A stretch of 64,000 bases of DNA from Clostridium grantii DSM 8605 (GCF_900129965.1 NZ_FQXM01000005.1:1-64000), one strand, 5' to 3'. Shown: positions 35,868 to 45,092, numbered from the stretch's first letter. The notes: generated by a model from the letters alone, not told the origin. Program-made: numbers and translations.

Positions 35868-36911
35868 ATGAAAAAAGTATTGTCAACTATTTTATCATTA
35901 GTAGTAATAGGTTCTTTACTAGCAGGTTGTGGAAACAAAGCAGTAAATACAGCTACTAGCACTGATGGCGGAAAAGAAACTACAAAAAAATATGCGATTA
36001 TAGTTAAAAACACTGGTAATCCATACAATGAAAAAGAAATGGAAGGATTTAAAAAAGCTGTAGAAGAACTTGGTGCAGAAGTTATTCTTAAAGCTCCAGA
36101 TCAACCTACTGCAGAAGCACAGATACAAATGATAGAAGAACTTATTAATCAAAAAGTTGATGTTATTGCTATAGCTGGAAATGATCCAGACGCACTTCAA
36201 CCTGCTTTAGTAAAAGCGATGGACAATGGTATAAAAGTTCTTTCATTGGACTCAGCTGTAAATGCAGATAGCCGTATGGTTCATGTAAATCAAGCAGACC
36301 CTGAAAGAATAGGACGTACTCAAGTTCAAGCTCTTTACGATATGACTGGTGGAAAAGGTGATATAGCTGTTCTTAGTGCTACTTCTCAAGCTACTAATCA
36401 AAATGCTTGGATTGAGTGGATGAAAAAGGAATTAGAAGATCCTAAATATAGTGATATGAAACTTGTAAAAGTTGCTTATGGTGATGATTTAAGAGATAAG
36501 AGTGTATCTGAAACTGAAGCATTACTTAAAACTTATCCAGATCTTAAAGGAATTATTTCTCCAACTACAGTAGGTGTAGCTGCAGCTGGTAAAGTTTTAA
36601 CAGATAAAGGCTTAAAAGGAAAAGTTCAGTTGACAGGTCTAGGATTACCAAGCGAAATGGCTGATTACATTGAAAGCGGAGTTTGCCAATGGATGTATTT
36701 ATGGAATCCAATAGATGTTGGATACTTAGCTGGATACGCTGCGGATGCTTTAGTAAAAGGAACAATAACAGGTGCTGCAGGAGATAAATTTGACGCTGGT
36801 ACTCTTGGTGAAAAAGAAATTATTGCTGTTGGAGATGGAACAGAAATAATGTTAGGCGACCCCTTCAAATTTGATGCAGATAACATTGGAGAATGGAAAT
36901 CAGTATACTAA
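35868..36911 (+). CDS. Rhamnose-type ABC substrate-binding lipoprotein (RhaS-like)
   Basis: 347 residues. ATG 35868 follows AAGGGGGAAAAG; the longer frame from 35838 lies in the leader. The lipoprotein signal is MKKVLSTILSLVVIGSLLAG followed by the lipobox Cys. The periplasmic-binding-protein type I fold shows YAIIVKNTGNPYNEKEMEG, INQKVDVIAIAGNDPDALQP, SLDSAVNADSRMVHVNQADP and GIISPTTVGVAAAGKVL. The asparagine/aspartate pattern resembles rhamnose and AI-2 binding proteins. It is anchored on the outer face of the membrane and delivers sugar to the two permeases. It ends the operon at a shared terminator. Confidence 0.93.
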   Translation: MKKVLSTILSLVVIGSLLAGCGNKAVNTATSTDGGKETTKKYAIIVKNTGNPYNEKEMEGFKKAVEELGAEVILKAPDQPTAEAQIQMIEELINQKVDVIAIAGNDPDALQPALVKAMDNGIKVLSLDSAVNADSRMVHVNQADPERIGRTQVQALYDMTGGKGDIAVLSATSQATNQNAWIEWMKKELEDPKYSDMKLVKVAYGDDLRDKSVSETEALLKTYPDLKGIISPTTVGVAAAGKVLTDKGLKGKVQLTGLGLPSEMADYIESGVCQWMYLWNPIDVGYLAGYAADALVKGTITGAAGDKFDAGTLGEKEIIAVGDGTEIMLGDPFKFDADNIGEWKSVY

Positions 36912-36917
36912 AAAACG

Positions 36918-36955
36918 AAAATCCCCTTATTTAATAGGGGATTTTTATTTTTACT
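36918..36955. terminator. Bidirectional terminator between the two ABC operons
   Basis: AAAATCCCCT (36918-36927) pairs with AGGGGATTTT (36936-36945), with a T run on the plus side and an A run upstream that serves the minus strand. It separates convergent operons whose stops lie 46 nt apart. Confidence 0.85.
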
Positions 36956-36957
36956 AT

Positions 36958-37965
36958 TTAAAAATCGAAATCATCTACATTTTCTTTTGTGAAGTCAAGT
37001 GGGATTCCCATAATGACTTCAGTACCTTTAACTTGAATTTTGCCTATACTTGCAAATTCATCACCATCATGAGGTTTATTACCACTAATCATATTTACTG
37101 CAAGCTTTATAGTTAAATAGCCTAGTCTACCTGGATCCCATAAAGTAACTACTTGTGCAGAACCATTTTTTAATGATTCTCTCATTAAAGCTGGAGTTGA
37201 TAAACCAACCACCTTTACTATGCCTGCTTTGCCAGATTGATAAACGGCTTGAGATGCACCGGGTGGGGCTGCAGAACTATTACCGATAATCCCTTTTAGA
37301 TTAGGGTAAGCTATTAACATGTTCTGAGTAATAGTGTAAGCCTTCTGTTGATCATCATCACAAGCTTCAACAGTAACAAGTGTCATTTCTGGATACTTTT
37401 CTTGCTGCTGTTTAATCATCCATTCCATCCAAGTATTCAAGTTTGAAGCTGTTAAAGCACCAGTAATTATAGCGTACTCACCTTGGAAATCCATGTTTTC
37501 AGCTAAATTATCCATTATGTGTCTACCGAGATATTCCGCATCAGCTTGATTTACAAATAATTCTCTTGAATCATCTTGAGAATCGGAATCCCATGTTAGT
37601 ACAGTTATACCAGCTTCTTTAGCTTTTTTTAATATTGGAGCAAGAGAAACAGGGTCGTTGGCAGATACTGCAATAGCATCAACTTTCCTTGAAATCAAAT
37701 CTTGAACTAAATTTACTTGTTGAGCAGCATCAGTAGTGGTTGGACCGGTGTAAATAACATTTACCCCTAATTCATCTGCGGCTTGAAAAGCTCCATCAGC
37801 AGCAGCTTCAAAATAGGGGATGCCAACAATTTTTGGGACTAAAGCTATATTGAGTTTTTTTTGATCTGTATCAGAGTGCAGATTTTCAGAATTACAACCG
37901 GATAAAAGTGATAGACATAAAAGTATTGATGAAAATATACATAAGTGTTTTTTCAAAATTCTCAC
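36958..37965 (-). CDS. CUT2 ABC substrate-binding lipoprotein (second system)
   Basis: 335 residues with lipoprotein signal MRILKKHLCIFSSILLCLSL and lipobox LLSGC. Type I binding-protein motifs are NIALVPKIVGIPYFEAAADG, LISRKVDAIAVSANDPVSLA, TWDSDSQDDSRELFVNQADA and KGIIGNSSAAPPGASQAV. It belongs to the same rhamnose/AI-2-like class as the protein at 35868 but is clearly diverged, so it may bind a different sugar or the same sugar with different affinity. It is the last gene of a minus-strand ATPase-permease-permease-binding protein operon. Confidence 0.92.
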   Translation of the reverse strand: MRILKKHLCIFSSILLCLSLLSGCNSENLHSDTDQKKLNIALVPKIVGIPYFEAAADGAFQAADELGVNVIYTGPTTTDAAQQVNLVQDLISRKVDAIAVSANDPVSLAPILKKAKEAGITVLTWDSDSQDDSRELFVNQADAEYLGRHIMDNLAENMDFQGEYAIITGALTASNLNTWMEWMIKQQQEKYPEMTLVTVEACDDDQQKAYTITQNMLIAYPNLKGIIGNSSAAPPGASQAVYQSGKAGIVKVVGLSTPALMRESLKNGSAQVVTLWDPGRLGYLTIKLAVNMISGNKPHDGDEFASIGKIQVKGTEVIMGIPLDFTKENVDDFDF

Positions 37966-37997
37966 TCCTATTATTTTTTAAAGAAAGTAAAATAAAT

Positions 37998-38969
37998 TTA
38001 CAAAAGTTTCTTTAAATTTTTTTTGTTAGAGGTAGTTATGCCAATTGATGAAGAAATAGAATTAGTTAATAGTACAAAAATCAAAATAAAGCCCATCATA
38101 AATGTTTGGATAAATGGACTTACCCCTATTAAATTAAAACCATTTGCAAGAACTCCAAAAATACAGACGCCAATAATTGTTCCCATAATAGAACCTTCGC
38201 CCCCATTAATGCTTGTTCCACCTAAAACTACTGCTGCAATACTTTGCAAAAGATAAACAGCTCCAATATCAGCCCTCGCAGTGGCAACTCTAGAAGTTAT
38301 AACTATACAAGAAATACCACAAAGTAAAGCTGCATACATATAAACAAACATTAATACTTTAGTTATATTTATACCAGAATACTTTGCTACTACCGGATTT
38401 GACCCCACAAAATAGATTTTTCTTCCTAAAGGAGTTTTTTTAAGAATAATAGAGGTTATAGTTGCTAGAATTATAAATATTAAAGTTTGTATTGGAATGA
38501 AGCCTAGATGTCCTTGTCCTATAAAATAATAGCTTTGAGGAAATCCAGAAATGGCATTACCTCTACTAATAGCAAGGGCTATACCATTAAAAAGAACCAT
38601 GGTTCCTAATGTAACAAGTATGGATGAAACACCGATTTTTGCAATAAAGAATCCGTTAATAGCACCACATAATACAGCTACAGAAAGGCCTAATATCATG
38701 GATAAACCAATGTTTATGCCAGATGAAAAGCAGAATCCAATAACTACAGCAGATAGCCCGGTTATAGAACCTATAGACAAATCTAAACCGGAGGATAAAA
38801 CTATAACGGTCATACCTAATGCAATAATTCCAAGCTCTGACATTTGTTCGGTTATTGCTATAATATTATTAAATGTAAAAAATATTGGGGACATAATGGA
38901 CATAAATATTAATAAAATAATAAAAAAAGCAAGCAGTATTATATCACCTAGGTTAATTTTTTTAAACAC
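37998..38969 (-). CDS. CUT2 ABC transporter permease (second system)
   Basis: 323 residues, multi-spanning. VIVLSSGLDLSIGSITGLS, GRKIYFVGSNPVVAKYSGI and VLGGTSINGGEGSIMG are the family motifs. It lies 32 nt before the binding-protein gene and 14 nt after the other permease. It forms a heterodimer with the 38984 product. Confidence 0.92.
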   Translation of the reverse strand: MFKKINLGDIILLAFFIILLIFMSIMSPIFFTFNNIIAITEQMSELGIIALGMTVIVLSSGLDLSIGSITGLSAVVIGFCFSSGINIGLSMILGLSVAVLCGAINGFFIAKIGVSSILVTLGTMVLFNGIALAISRGNAISGFPQSYYFIGQGHLGFIPIQTLIFIILATITSIILKKTPLGRKIYFVGSNPVVAKYSGINITKVLMFVYMYAALLCGISCIVITSRVATARADIGAVYLLQSIAAVVLGGTSINGGEGSIMGTIIGVCIFGVLANGFNLIGVSPFIQTFMMGFILIFVLLTNSISSSIGITTSNKKNLKKLL

Positions 38970-38983
38970 AGACTAATCCTCCT

Positions 38984-39964
38984 TTAATTATCATCTTCTA
39001 CCTTATGTTCAAAAACAAACAGGTTTTCATCATTTCTTTTTCTTTGAATTACATCTAGAGATACAGTAACTACTATAATGAATCCTACTACAATACTTTG
39101 AAAGTAAGTTGGAATTCGGGCTATTATTAAACCATTCTGAACTATGCCCATAAGTATAACACCTAGTAGTGTACCTAAGATAGTACCACTTCCACCAAGA
39201 ATATTTGCACCACCAATAACCACTGAAGCAATAACTGTTAGCTCAAAGTTTACCCCAGCATTTGGTTGAATAGAACCTAATTCAGAGCTATAGAGTATAG
39301 AAGCTAATCCTGTTAATAAACCCATATAACAAAATACAAACATGTAAACAAAAGATATATTTACACCAGCTCTTGTTGCAGAAATTGGATTGCTGCCCAC
39401 GGCATAAATATTTCTTCCAAGTTCAGTGTATTTTAGAATAAAGCAAGTTATTGCTATTACTATAATCAATATATATATTGGTATTGGAACTAATAATAGT
39501 TTTGAACGTGATATTTGAAGAAACCAATCAGGAAGACCTGTTATCCATTTTCCTTTGGTTACATTCATTACTAAACCTCTATACATACTCATTGTTCCTA
39601 AAGTAATTATAATAGATGAAATTTTAGCTTTTGCTATAATAAATCCATTAATAAAGCCTAGAATAAGACCACATGAAAGTGCTACAAAGAACACAGTAAA
39701 ATAATTTGCATAACTGGTTGATATAAATTTGCCCACGATAATGGCTGAAACTGCTAATTGAGATCCAACTGAGATATCAATACCAGAAGCTATTATAATA
39801 AGAGTCATACCAATGGACATTATGGCTAGAACAATATTATTTGTAATTAAACTAAGTAAATTTTCAGGAGTTAAAAATACTGGGGATTTAACTGAAATAA
39901 TAAAACTAATAAAAATAATGATAGAAAAGATTACAAATTTTCTTTTTCTATAAATCTCTTTCAT
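38984..39964 (-). CDS. CUT2 ABC transporter permease (second system)
   Basis: 326 residues, multi-spanning. LIIIASGIDISVGSQLAVSA, GRNIYAVGSNPISATRAGV and VIGGANILGGSGTILG match RbsC/RhaP-type permeases. Its start overlaps the ATPase stop by 4 nt (ATGA), so the two are translationally coupled. Confidence 0.92.
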   Translation of the reverse strand: MKEIYRKRKFVIFSIIIFISFIISVKSPVFLTPENLLSLITNNIVLAIMSIGMTLIIIASGIDISVGSQLAVSAIIVGKFISTSYANYFTVFFVALSCGLILGFINGFIIAKAKISSIIITLGTMSMYRGLVMNVTKGKWITGLPDWFLQISRSKLLLVPIPIYILIIVIAITCFILKYTELGRNIYAVGSNPISATRAGVNISFVYMFVFCYMGLLTGLASILYSSELGSIQPNAGVNFELTVIASVVIGGANILGGSGTILGTLLGVILMGIVQNGLIIARIPTYFQSIVVGFIIVVTVSLDVIQRKRNDENLFVFEHKVEDDN

Positions 39965-41508
39965 AAGTTATCCCCCACAGTGAATATGTCGCCTAAAGTT
40001 TGTTTATGGTCATTATCTTCTCCACCAGAAGCATAAAATAGTATTTTTTCTTGAGAAAACTCATTTCTTTTTAATTCTTTTTTTATCTCCCCATTGCACA
40101 TAATTTCAATTTTATCACACATTCCTATGAGTTCTGGAAGATCAGATGAAATTAATATTATAGAAGCTCCAGATCTTAGAATCTCATTCATTATATTATA
40201 GATATCTACTTTAGAACTAATATCCATACCGCTGGTAGGTTCATCAAAAATTATTATTTTAGAGTTAACGTACAGCCACTTTGCTAAAATAACTTTCTTT
40301 TTATTTCCGCCACTTAAATCAGCCACATTATCACAACCTGATTGTTTTATACCAAGTTTTTTAATTAACCTACCTGTAGAATTGGCTTCATCTTTTTTAT
40401 TAATGAATCCAAATCTAGTAATTCTACTTAGGTTTGTAATAGAAATATTATTGGAGATAGACATTTTATCGATAAGTCCTTCAGAATTAACATTACTTGT
40501 AATATAACTAATACTAGACGCAATAGCATCTTTAGAGGATCTAATGGTAACTGGTTTTTGGTTTATGTAGATAGAACCTTCTGTGGGTTTATAAATACCA
40601 AATAGGGTTTTAGCTAGTGTTCGCCTCCCAGCTCCGCTTAATCCTGTTATACCTATTATTTCGCCTTTTTTTAAGGTGAAGTTTATATCATTTATTCTTT
40701 TTTTATACCCTAGATTTCTTATGGATAATACTTCTTTTCCGATAGACACATTTAATTTTGGGTATCTATCTTTTACAGATTTTCCAGCCATCTGTTTTAT
40801 GAGATGATTAGTGTTTACTTCATCAATTCTACAAATTTCAACTATCTCACCATCTCTTAAAATAGTTATAGAATCTGCTATTCTTTTTATTTCATCTAAG
40901 TTATGAGAAATAAATATAGTAGTAATATTTATTTTCTTGAATTCAAGTATCATTTTAAATAAATTTTCTTTTTCTTGCTCAGTTAAAGCGGAAGTGGGCT
41001 CGTCCATTACAATAATAGTAGCATTTTTAGAAACTACTTTGATTATTTCTATTACTTTCTGTTGACCTATACTTAAAGTTTTAACTAAAGTTTTTGGGTG
41101 AATTTTTAAATCAAATGAATCTAAATAATACTGTGTTTCATAAAAAATTTTTTTCCAGTCAATAATCTTTATAAAGCTTAAATTTTTAATAGGTCTTCTA
41201 CCTATAAAAATGTTTTCTGCTACATTTAAATCTGGAAACAAACTAATATCCTGATAAATCATTTCTAACCCAAAAGTTTTCATTAACTTCTCATTTGGAT
41301 TACAAACGTTTTCTCCATTTATTAAAATCTCGCCAGTATCAGCTTTTACAGCACCAGCTAAAATCTTCATTAGTGTTGATTTACCAGCTCCATTCTCACC
41401 AATAATAGCATGAACCTCGCCAGTTGTTACTTTAAAATCTATATTTTTTAATACAAAATTTCCATTAAATTGTTTTGATACATTCTTCATCTCGATAATG
41501 TATTTCAA
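39961..41508 (-). CDS. CUT2 ABC transporter ATP-binding protein (second system)
   Basis: 515 residues with two fused nucleotide-binding domains. The first has GENGAGKSTLMKI, LSIGQQKVIEI and IIVMDEPTSAL. The second has the degenerate GLSGAGRRTLAKTL, LSGGNKKKVILAKWL and IIFDEPTSGMDISS. It is the first gene of the minus-strand transporter operon; GGAGGAAAAAC precedes the start. The region upstream holds a tandemly duplicated 28-bp hairpin (41586-41641) and then a deoR gene, so a regulator-transporter pairing is likely. The substrate may be another deoxysugar or an uronate-containing product. Confidence 0.92.
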   Translation of the reverse strand: MKYIIEMKNVSKQFNGNFVLKNIDFKVTTGEVHAIIGENGAGKSTLMKILAGAVKADTGEILINGENVCNPNEKLMKTFGLEMIYQDISLFPDLNVAENIFIGRRPIKNLSFIKIIDWKKIFYETQYYLDSFDLKIHPKTLVKTLSIGQQKVIEIIKVVSKNATIIVMDEPTSALTEQEKENLFKMILEFKKINITTIFISHNLDEIKRIADSITILRDGEIVEICRIDEVNTNHLIKQMAGKSVKDRYPKLNVSIGKEVLSIRNLGYKKRINDINFTLKKGEIIGITGLSGAGRRTLAKTLFGIYKPTEGSIYINQKPVTIRSSKDAIASSISYITSNVNSEGLIDKMSISNNISITNLSRITRFGFINKKDEANSTGRLIKKLGIKQSGCDNVADLSGGNKKKVILAKWLYVNSKIIIFDEPTSGMDISSKVDIYNIMNEILRSGASIILISSDLPELIGMCDKIEIMCNGEIKKELKRNEFSQEKILFYASGGEDNDHKQTLGDIFTVGDNL

Positions 41509-41547
41509 TGTTTTTCCTCCATCCTCAAATTGTAGAAAAAATTACGC

Positions 41548-41647
41548 TATAGGGATCCCACTGTGAAACTTAATTTATACTTATTCTAAAAACTAGACGT
41601 ATCAACTAGTTTTCTAAAAACTAGACGTATCAACTAGTTTTGTACAC
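41548..41647 (-). repeat. Intergenic hairpin element, copy 1, with a tandem 28-bp duplication
   Basis: Read on the minus strand: TGTACAAAACTAG, then two identical 28-bp units (plus-strand 41586-41613 and 41614-41641) whose ends AAAACTAG and CTAGTTTT form a hairpin. Next comes AAGTATAAATTAAGTTT, then CCTATA 18 bases later. The same order (hairpin starting TGTACAAAACT, the identical 17-mer, CCTATA at the same spacing) occurs at 61238-61307. It sits between deoR and the second ABC operon and may be an operator, attenuator or dispersed repeat. Confidence 0.6.
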
Positions 41648-41672
41648 GTATAAATAAATAGTTGAACTGAAA

Positions 41673-42443
41673 TCACTCTAATTCATATGTAGTATAAAGT
41701 TTAATATTATTCTCGAAGAAAAACTTTTTATATTCAGAAGGAATCTGTTTATTAGAAATTACTTTCTTTGCAATGTTAAATGAACCAAGCCTAGCAAAAG
41801 CGGTTTTATTAAATTTGGTATAGTCAGCTACTATTATTACTTCTTTTGTAATAGATAATATCTGTTTAATTAACATTGCTTCTTCATAACTGTCTACAGT
41901 ATAGCCAGAATCTAGGTCTACACCTTTTACACTTATAAAAACTTTATTTAAATATATATCTTGAATCAGTTTTTGGGCAATTTGACCTACTAGTATAGAA
42001 GATGATTGTATTAAATCTCCACCCGTGACAACAACTTTTGTTTCATTGCAATCTTTTAATTCTAGGGCTACTAATAAATCATTAGTTACTACTGTCATTC
42101 TATTATGTTTGATGAGTTTTACAATTTCTAAAATAGTTGAACCAGGACCTAAAAATACTGCATCCCCTTCGTTTATCATTTGAGCACCTATTTTAGCAAT
42201 AAGTTTTTTTTCTTCTTCTGGGGTTTCAAGATTATCAGTATAAGCTATTGGTGTTGAGTGTTCTTCATTTAAAACTGCACCACCGTAAGTTTTAATTAAA
42301 AATCCTTCTTGTTCCAATTTATCTAAATCTCTTCTAACGGTAACTTCCGATACTTGAAAGTTTTCGCTTAAATTACAAACATCTATTCTTTTTTCTTTAA
42401 CTAAAATATCCTTAATTCTTTGTCGTCTTTCGATTGCAAACAT
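41673..42443 (-). CDS. DeoR-family transcriptional regulator
   Basis: 256 residues. The N-terminal helix-turn-helix reads MFAIERRQRIKDILVKEKRI and FQVSEVTVRRDLDKLEQEG, followed by KTYGGAVL, the DeoR fingerprint. The C-terminal sugar-phosphate-sensing domain has GDAVFLGPGSTILEIVKLI, VVTNDLLVALEL and VIIVADYTKFNKTAFA. AAGGAG lies 5' of the start at 42443. It lies upstream of the second ABC operon on the same strand and probably controls it. Such regulators usually respond to a phosphorylated sugar intermediate, here perhaps rhamnulose-1-phosphate or a related ester (inference). Confidence 0.93.
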   Translation of the reverse strand: MFAIERRQRIKDILVKEKRIDVCNLSENFQVSEVTVRRDLDKLEQEGFLIKTYGGAVLNEEHSTPIAYTDNLETPEEEKKLIAKIGAQMINEGDAVFLGPGSTILEIVKLIKHNRMTVVTNDLLVALELKDCNETKVVVTGGDLIQSSSILVGQIAQKLIQDIYLNKVFISVKGVDLDSGYTVDSYEEAMLIKQILSITKEVIIVADYTKFNKTAFARLGSFNIAKKVISNKQIPSEYKKFFFENNIKLYTTYELE

Positions 42444-42542
42444 AAAAAGCTCCTTTGCTTAAATCTAAATGTATAATCTAATTGTATCATAAATTTCGAT
42501 TGTGTTCATTTAATTTTGAATATGAATTTTTGGTTATAATAA

Positions 42543-43352
42543 TTAACTTCTTTTCGATTCTTGACAATTGTTTCTAAAAGCAAGTGGAGTTAGTGATTCT
42601 CTGCTTTTAAATAGATTTATAAAATGACTTACATTATTAATACCTATAATTTCTGAAATTTCTCCTATTGAAAGGGTAGAGTACTGCAATAAATTCTTTG
42701 CATAAGTAATTCGAGAAGTAATAATATACTCATTTGGTGAGAAACCAGTATATTTTTTAAACTCCTTAGCCATATGATACTTACTAACAGAAAATTCTTT
42801 GGAAAGTTGTTCTAGGCATATTCTTTCATTAAAGTGTTTATCTATATATTTCATGATTTTATGAATATAGTCAGGCATGTAATAATCCCAGTGATCTTGA
42901 GTGTTCATTATTAATAATAACTCTGTTAGAATGTCTACTATAAGTTTCGAACTGATTTGTTCTACTCTAAGACTTCTTTGTTTATGAATTTCTAGTAATT
43001 TTTGTAGATTAAATGAAAGTTCAGAATCATTCTTTAACGTTGTAACAGGGGAATTGTTATTTATGTATTGGTCATAATACCCTCTACTAGTAGCACCATT
43101 AAAATGAAGCCATTCGAATTCCCAAAGGTCATTATTATCAGTTTCATAATAATGATGCTCCATACAATCTATGAAAAAAACTTGATTTTTTTGTAAAATA
43201 TAGCTTTTGCCCCTATATTTTAAAATTCCTTTACCTTTTAATGTGATTATTATTAAGTAGGAATTTAGATTAGCACGTTCTGCAAAATAGTTTTGTTTTG
43301 TTTTGAAATATCCTATTTCTTGTACATAAAAAAAACATGATTTTGCCACCAT
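42543..43352 (-). CDS. AraC-family transcriptional regulator
   Basis: 269 residues from the ATG at 43352. The cupin sensor (YLIIITLKGKGILKYRGKSY, FFIDCMEHHYYETDNND) is followed by the double helix-turn-helix (RICLEQLSKEFSVSKYHMAK, SIGEISEIIGINNVSHFI, TPLAFRNNC). The open frame continues 24 codons upstream to 43424 and encodes plausible protein (VYNWSSDSIRLITTPS), with GGGGGAGTGAT just before an ATT codon. The true start may therefore be the non-standard ATT at 43424. It is divergent from the isomerase-rhaM-aldolase-rhaB operon, whose promoter carries 21-bp-spaced direct repeats, so it is probably that operon's activator. Confidence 0.9.
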   Translation of the reverse strand: MVAKSCFFYVQEIGYFKTKQNYFAERANLNSYLIIITLKGKGILKYRGKSYILQKNQVFFIDCMEHHYYETDNNDLWEFEWLHFNGATSRGYYDQYINNNSPVTTLKNDSELSFNLQKLLEIHKQRSLRVEQISSKLIVDILTELLLIMNTQDHWDYYMPDYIHKIMKYIDKHFNERICLEQLSKEFSVSKYHMAKEFKKYTGFSPNEYIITSRITYAKNLLQYSTLSIGEISEIIGINNVSHFINLFKSRESLTPLAFRNNCQESKRS

Positions 43353-43440
43353 ACTAGGTGTTGTAATTAAACGAATTGAGTCACTAGACCAATTATATAC
43401 AATATTCTCTACTAAATTAGAAATTCAAATCACTCCCCCA

Positions 43441-43500
43441 AGATACTATTATTTTCTAACAAGATACATTATTGTTCCTATGATTATATATTACTATAAT
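43441..43500 (+). promoter_or_regulatory. Promoter with AraC-type direct repeats for the isomerase-rhaM-aldolase-rhaB operon
   Basis: TTGTTC at 43472-43477, a 17-bp spacer and TATAAT at 43495-43500 form a good promoter. AGATACTATTATT (43441) and AGATACATTATTG (43462) are direct repeats 21 bp apart, the second overlapping the -35. This is the class II activator arrangement of AraC-family proteins. The repeats differ from the GTTTATT-type sites elsewhere, pointing to the divergently encoded regulator at 42543. Confidence 0.65.
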
Positions 43501-43585
43501 TAAAGAGTAAAGGGTGGAATAATTATAGTAAAAAAAAATGTACTCATTTACTTAATAGTAAGATTATAAATTGGAGGTTGATAAA

Positions 43586-45079
43586 ATGGAAAGAATTAAA
43601 CAGATAAAAAAAGCTCGTATTGGGCTTTATTCAGTAGGGCTAAAAGCATATTGGACTCAATTTGAGGGTTTAGAACAACGATTAATAAATTATGGAAAGT
43701 TCATCGAAAAAAAATTATCACAATTTGGAGAAGTTTATAATTTTGGACTTGTAGATGATGAAATTAAAGGGCGAGAAGCAGGGGAATGGCTTAACTCAAA
43801 CAATGTGGATTTTGTATTTTGTCATTCTGCTACTTATTGTACAAGTTCCTCTGTGCTGCCAGTACATCAGATTTGTAATTCACCTTTAGTAATTTTAAAC
43901 CTTCAGCCAACTGCTAGTATGAATTACGAAAAAACTTCAACAGGTGAGTGGTTAGCACATTGCGGTGCTTGTCCTGTTCCAGAATTTGCAAATGCGTTAA
44001 ATAGGGCAGGAGTAGATTATAAAATTATAAATGGATTATTAGGACTTGAAGAAACTCCAGAAATCTCTATAACAGATGAGGTAACAGTAAATAGAAAAGA
44101 AGCTATTCGAGCTTGGAGAGAAATCAGTGAGTGGGCACAGGCAGCAACTGTTAAACGTACATTACAAAATAGTCGTTTTGGTTTCTTGGGAAATAATTAT
44201 AGCGGTATGTTAGACATGTATAGTGATTTTACAATGGTACAATCTCAAATGGGTATTCATGTTGAAATATTAGAAATGTGTGATTTAGATAAAAATTTAA
44301 AAAGTATTACAGAAGAAGAAATAAATGCCAAAATGGCAAGCGTAAAAGAATTCTTTCAAATTTCAGGGGACTCACCCTCAGACCCAATTGCAAAGAAACC
44401 TTCTGAGGAACAATTAAAGTGGTCTTGCAAAGTTGCGGTAGCTCAAGAAAAAATGATAAAAGAATATGATTTAGATGCCCTTTCGTATTACTATCATGGT
44501 TCAAATGGAAATCATTATGAAGATTTACAAAGTGGTTTTATAGTTGGACACTCTTTACTAACAGCAGCAGGTATACCATGTGCAGGAGAAGGGGATTTAA
44601 AAACTGCTATCGCAATGAAAATTTGCGATATAGTAGAAAAGGGTGGCAGTTTTTCTGAAATAGTAGCTGTAGATTATAATGAAGAAACTATTATTTTAGG
44701 TCATGATGGACCATTCCACATTTCTATTTCTGAAGGAGTACCTGTGTTAAGAGGAATGGGAGTTTATCATGGTAAAAAAGGGAGTGGTGTGTCTGTAGAG
44801 GCAAAGGTTAAAGAAGGAGAAGTAACTACTCTTGGAATTACGCAAACAATAGATGGAAAAATGAAGATGATTATTAGTGAAGGAAAGGCTATAAAAGCAC
44901 CTATATTGATGATAGGGAATACTCAAACTCATATAAAATTTAAAGAACACCCTGATAAATACATGGATAAATGGTTTGTTGAAGCTCCTACCCATCATTG
45001 TGCCATGTCAGTAGGTCATAATGCGTCTTTATTTGAAAAAATTGCTTATTTACTTAATTTAAACAAAATTATTCTTTAA
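43586..45079 (+). CDS. L-fucose/L-arabinose isomerase family protein
   Basis: 497 residues. TTGGAGGTTGAT is the ribosome site, selecting ATG 43586 over the TTG at 43571. The protein has the three-part fold of this family: RIGLYSVGLKAYWTQFEG at the N terminus, FCHSATYCTSSSVLPV, RFGFLGNNYSGMLDMYSDF, GIPCAGEGDLKTAIAMKI (metal-binding Glu and Asp) and PTHHCAMSVGHNASLFEKIA (His) near the C terminus. It is neither a RhaA-type nor a classical FucI sequence. It lies first in an operon with mutarotase, aldolase and rhamnulokinase, so it is expected to isomerise L-rhamnose or L-fucose. With rhaA also present, redundancy or a second sugar is possible. Confidence 0.88.
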   Translation: MERIKQIKKARIGLYSVGLKAYWTQFEGLEQRLINYGKFIEKKLSQFGEVYNFGLVDDEIKGREAGEWLNSNNVDFVFCHSATYCTSSSVLPVHQICNSPLVILNLQPTASMNYEKTSTGEWLAHCGACPVPEFANALNRAGVDYKIINGLLGLEETPEISITDEVTVNRKEAIRAWREISEWAQAATVKRTLQNSRFGFLGNNYSGMLDMYSDFTMVQSQMGIHVEILEMCDLDKNLKSITEEEINAKMASVKEFFQISGDSPSDPIAKKPSEEQLKWSCKVAVAQEKMIKEYDLDALSYYYHGSNGNHYEDLQSGFIVGHSLLTAAGIPCAGEGDLKTAIAMKICDIVEKGGSFSEIVAVDYNEETIILGHDGPFHISISEGVPVLRGMGVYHGKKGSGVSVEAKVKEGEVTTLGITQTIDGKMKMIISEGKAIKAPILMIGNTQTHIKFKEHPDKYMDKWFVEAPTHHCAMSVGHNASLFEKIAYLLNLNKIIL

Positions 45080-45092
45080 GGAGAGGTTATTT

